Of a stretch of 64,000 nucleotides of DNA, positions 62,040-64,000 are shown one piece after another. Numbering within the stretch: position 1 is the stretch's first letter; the number at the start of each line of letters is the position of its first letter. The position numbers and the translations under genes were made by a program. The DNA comes from Dryas octopetala (lineage: Eukaryota > Streptophyta > Magnoliopsida > Rosales > Rosaceae), in assembly GCA_963921425.1 (NCBI GenBank), contig OY992834.1, positions 20,597,923 through 20,661,922 of the forward strand. Direction: 5' to 3'. The notes beneath the pieces are model-generated. The model did not search any database and was not told the origin of the DNA. It saw nothing but the letters and a program-made list of their open reading frames with translations.

Positions 62040-62470
62040 TGGAACTTTTTGTGAGAGCTCATATAATCACTTCCTTATCTATCTTTATGCAAGGAATGCC
62101 AGCTATCTTGTTCCAATCTTCTCCCGTTTTATTTTCAAGGTATATTTACTTCAAGGAAGAAAAGAAAGAGATGCTGGAAAACCCTCTCCTGGCAGGAATT
62201 CCAGAGTCGGGCACTCATCAATATCTAGCCTTTGAGATGCTGGAAAATCCACTCCTGGCAGGAAATCGTGACGGTCACACCTTCTAATATTTAGCTTTTG
62301 AACAGAAGTGAGATGTTGAAGTCCCTTTCCATTAAAGATTTCAGATTCAGTGGAGAGATTTCAAGAGAGTTGAGAGTGGTAGGAAGCAGCTGTTTCTGAG
62401 CAACGTTTCCATGCTGTATCAGCAAGTTTCTTTCAGCTCTTGTCCTCCATATTGGCTCTTGTCCTCCATT
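62040..62470 (-). pseudogene. Decayed LRR tail D of a CNL gene
   Basis: Copy of 12250-12690, with the same doubled 'LPGxGLPAS'-like segment. The minus-strand stretch 'KQLLPTTLNSLEISPLNLKS' is readable near 62340-62410. Frames are broken elsewhere. CAG/GTACC lies at 61996-62005. Confidence 0.75.
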
Positions 62471-63980
62471 ATCTTCTTCCATAGAGTCACAGAGAAAACT
62501 GTCTTTTGCTTCAGCAAAATTCAAATTCGAAACACTCTGGGTTGCTTTCCATGCTCCCCATGGCCTTCAATCCTCCTGGTCTCTGCATCACTCAAAGGAA
62601 AAAGCTATTAACCAAACATAAAAATGTGAATGCTTATAGCCCAAAAAAATAAAAAATTAGAAGAAAAGGATGCTGCAAATCAGACAAAGTCTAATCCAAG
62701 TACCTTCTTAATTAGTACCTTTCTTCTTCCTAACTTCACATCTCTCTTGGCACATATCTGTAAGCCATCCACCAGGACTGATTAAAGAAGAGTAAAAGAA
62801 AATAATTAATATCAGTGAAGCTAAAATTAAACTCAAATGAGAAAACAAACCCCAATTTCTTTCAAATATATTAGCCAATAACTTCAAATTATAATAAGAC
62901 TGCAAAAGGACTTACAAGTAAGTTTCATTGGATGACTTTGGCCCTCTTCTTAAGCCTTAGGGTATGTTAACAACACTTCATGACCCCTTTTCTTAATCTG
63001 ACAGCAAATATTAGCAACAGAAAAGTTGAGAGATAAATTAGCAAACTGCTAAATGAACATGAAAGCAGCAACCACAAATCAAAAATTAACTTGTTATATA
63101 CAGGTTAGGAAAAATTCAAAATACAGATTGCCAGCTTAAATTAAGCACTTTGGTGATTTTGTGGGGCCAAGAACTCAAGAACACAAGCACACAGTTCAAT
63201 TTTTCAACTTTGTTTTGTTTAAGTTTTGTGATTATATTATTGAAAAAAATATTAAAATTAGATTAAGATTTCTTTTATCTCAAACTCATTTGGTTTCCAT
63301 GGAAGTTTCTGCAGATGCATGTGACAGGTTTTACAAAAGACTCGGAAATAATTACCAATATTATAATATTGATAAGAAATAATGAATGATATGATCTAAG
63401 TGTTAAATTCTGTCTTCAAACAATATACAGGGGATAACATTGGTTTTAAAATATCCAGCGAAATATATTTTTAAAATATATGAATATTTTGAAGGGAAAA
63501 AAGTAGCTACTTGCTCCACAATATTGGATTAAATCACATACCTGACATTGATTGGAGACTTGAGGGTGAAATGAAAGCGCATAATCTTGGCCCAATCTTC
63601 TCTTGTCTTATTTTCACAGTAAACTATCTTGGTCCAATCTATGTAGAGTAAACTATCCCATTAAGGAAGAATTTGAAAGATCAAAGTACTTAAGTAGCAG
63701 AATTAAAAATAGAAGAGGTACCTGAATGAAAATCAGATAAATTGTAAGGGCCAATGCAGGGGATGTGAGCAATCTTGGGTCAATCCTCTCCATTCAAAGA
63801 CCAACAATTATCTTTGCAGTTCCACAGTTAGTTCTCTAGCTCTCTGCAGAAGTGAAGGCCTAAAGCTCAGAAAACAATATTAAAGTATGGATGAAAAACA
63901 AGCGGTGGGGTGGTAGGTACATACCCGACTCTAGTTTTAGAGTTGAGAGTGAAATGAAAACCAGAACTTTTTGTGAGAGC
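62471..63980 (-). other. CNL 3'-flank modules at the right edge
   Basis: Cap remnants are read on the minus strand near 63580-63625 ('KTREDWAKIM'-like) and 63750-63797 ('GED*PKIAHIPCIG'). CAG/GTACC lies at 63715-63725, and a related donor-like site near 63921-63926, 56 bases after the stop of the gene that enters at 63981. No complete gene. Confidence 0.6.
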
Positions 63981-64000
63981 TCATATGATCACTTCCTCAT
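63981..64000 (-). CDS. Extreme C-terminus of another CNL LRR, cut by window end
   Basis: On the minus strand the last complete codons read 'EEVII' and a stop at 63981-63983, as in LRR fragment A ('IDEEVII'), followed by the same downstream flank. Six codons cannot prove an intact gene, but they and the collinear duplication show that LRR sequence continues beyond the window. By analogy with 13732 it may be only a fragment. Confidence 0.6.

Larger units (their letters stand above)
59577..64000. repeat. Large direct duplication, copy 2 (partner 9236-13751)
   Basis: Collinear with 9236-13751 and in the same orientation, with a few large indels (see copy 1). It is cut by the window end. Many stretches over 50 bases differ by one or two bases only, so the copies are not ancient. 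Confidence 0.88.

Overview
The window is nuclear DNA of a flowering plant, most likely a woody eudicot. Rosaceae is my guess from the style of the NBS-LRR protein; this is an inference, not a measurement. It is AT-rich and intron-bearing, with many nested transposable elements. Only one long gene looks intact: a CC-NBS-LRR (RPP13-like) disease-resistance gene on the minus strand at 15286..19038.

Layout. 1-3.2 kb: LTR-like and TIR-element debris. 3.2-4.5 kb: a 1.3-kb Mutator-like element with a perfect 9-bp target duplication and a coding-like insert. 4.9-15.3 kb: a degenerate array of 3' ends of the resistance gene family, all on the minus strand (LRR fragments at 8.44-9.24, 12.25-12.69 and 13.73-14.47 kb, plus many short C-terminal cap pieces, most followed by the same putative splice-donor sequence). 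15.3-19.0 kb: the intact CNL gene, with TATA box and W-boxes upstream. 20.7-27.7 kb: a Mutator-like foldback element, then a 6.06-kb hAT-like element (8-bp duplication) that carries a DUF1645-type gene fragment and has itself received a 410-bp Mutator-like MITE and a 3.16-kb solo LTR with a G-box-rich tandem repeat.

29.3-41.3 kb: another TIR element; a two-exon tau-class glutathione S-transferase gene broken by two single-base frameshifts (30256..31563); a Copia integrase scrap fused to a leftover CNL promoter (34.03-34.45 kb); and long LTR-like sequences. 42.0-50.2 kb: two related hAT-like elements in opposite orientation, one carrying exon 1 of a SCY1-like pseudokinase gene, interleaved with three Mutator-like foldback elements. 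50.46-58.21 kb: a 16-exon ORC1 gene (origin recognition complex subunit 1). All introns are present, but it has an in-frame TAG, a frameshift in the BAH exon and a lost Walker A threonine, so it is a duplicate pseudogene unless the assembly is wrong. 59.0-64.0 kb: a second copy of the 9.24-13.75 kb CNL 3'-end array. It ends at the window edge inside the last codons of a further CNL gene.

The genes do not form an operon-like unit. The window reads as the edge of a tandem NBS-LRR cluster in which partial duplication repeatedly copied 3' ends, with housekeeping-type genes (GST, ORC1) that have decayed between the copies and TIR transposons that picked up host exons. I saw no tRNA, rRNA or CRISPR array.
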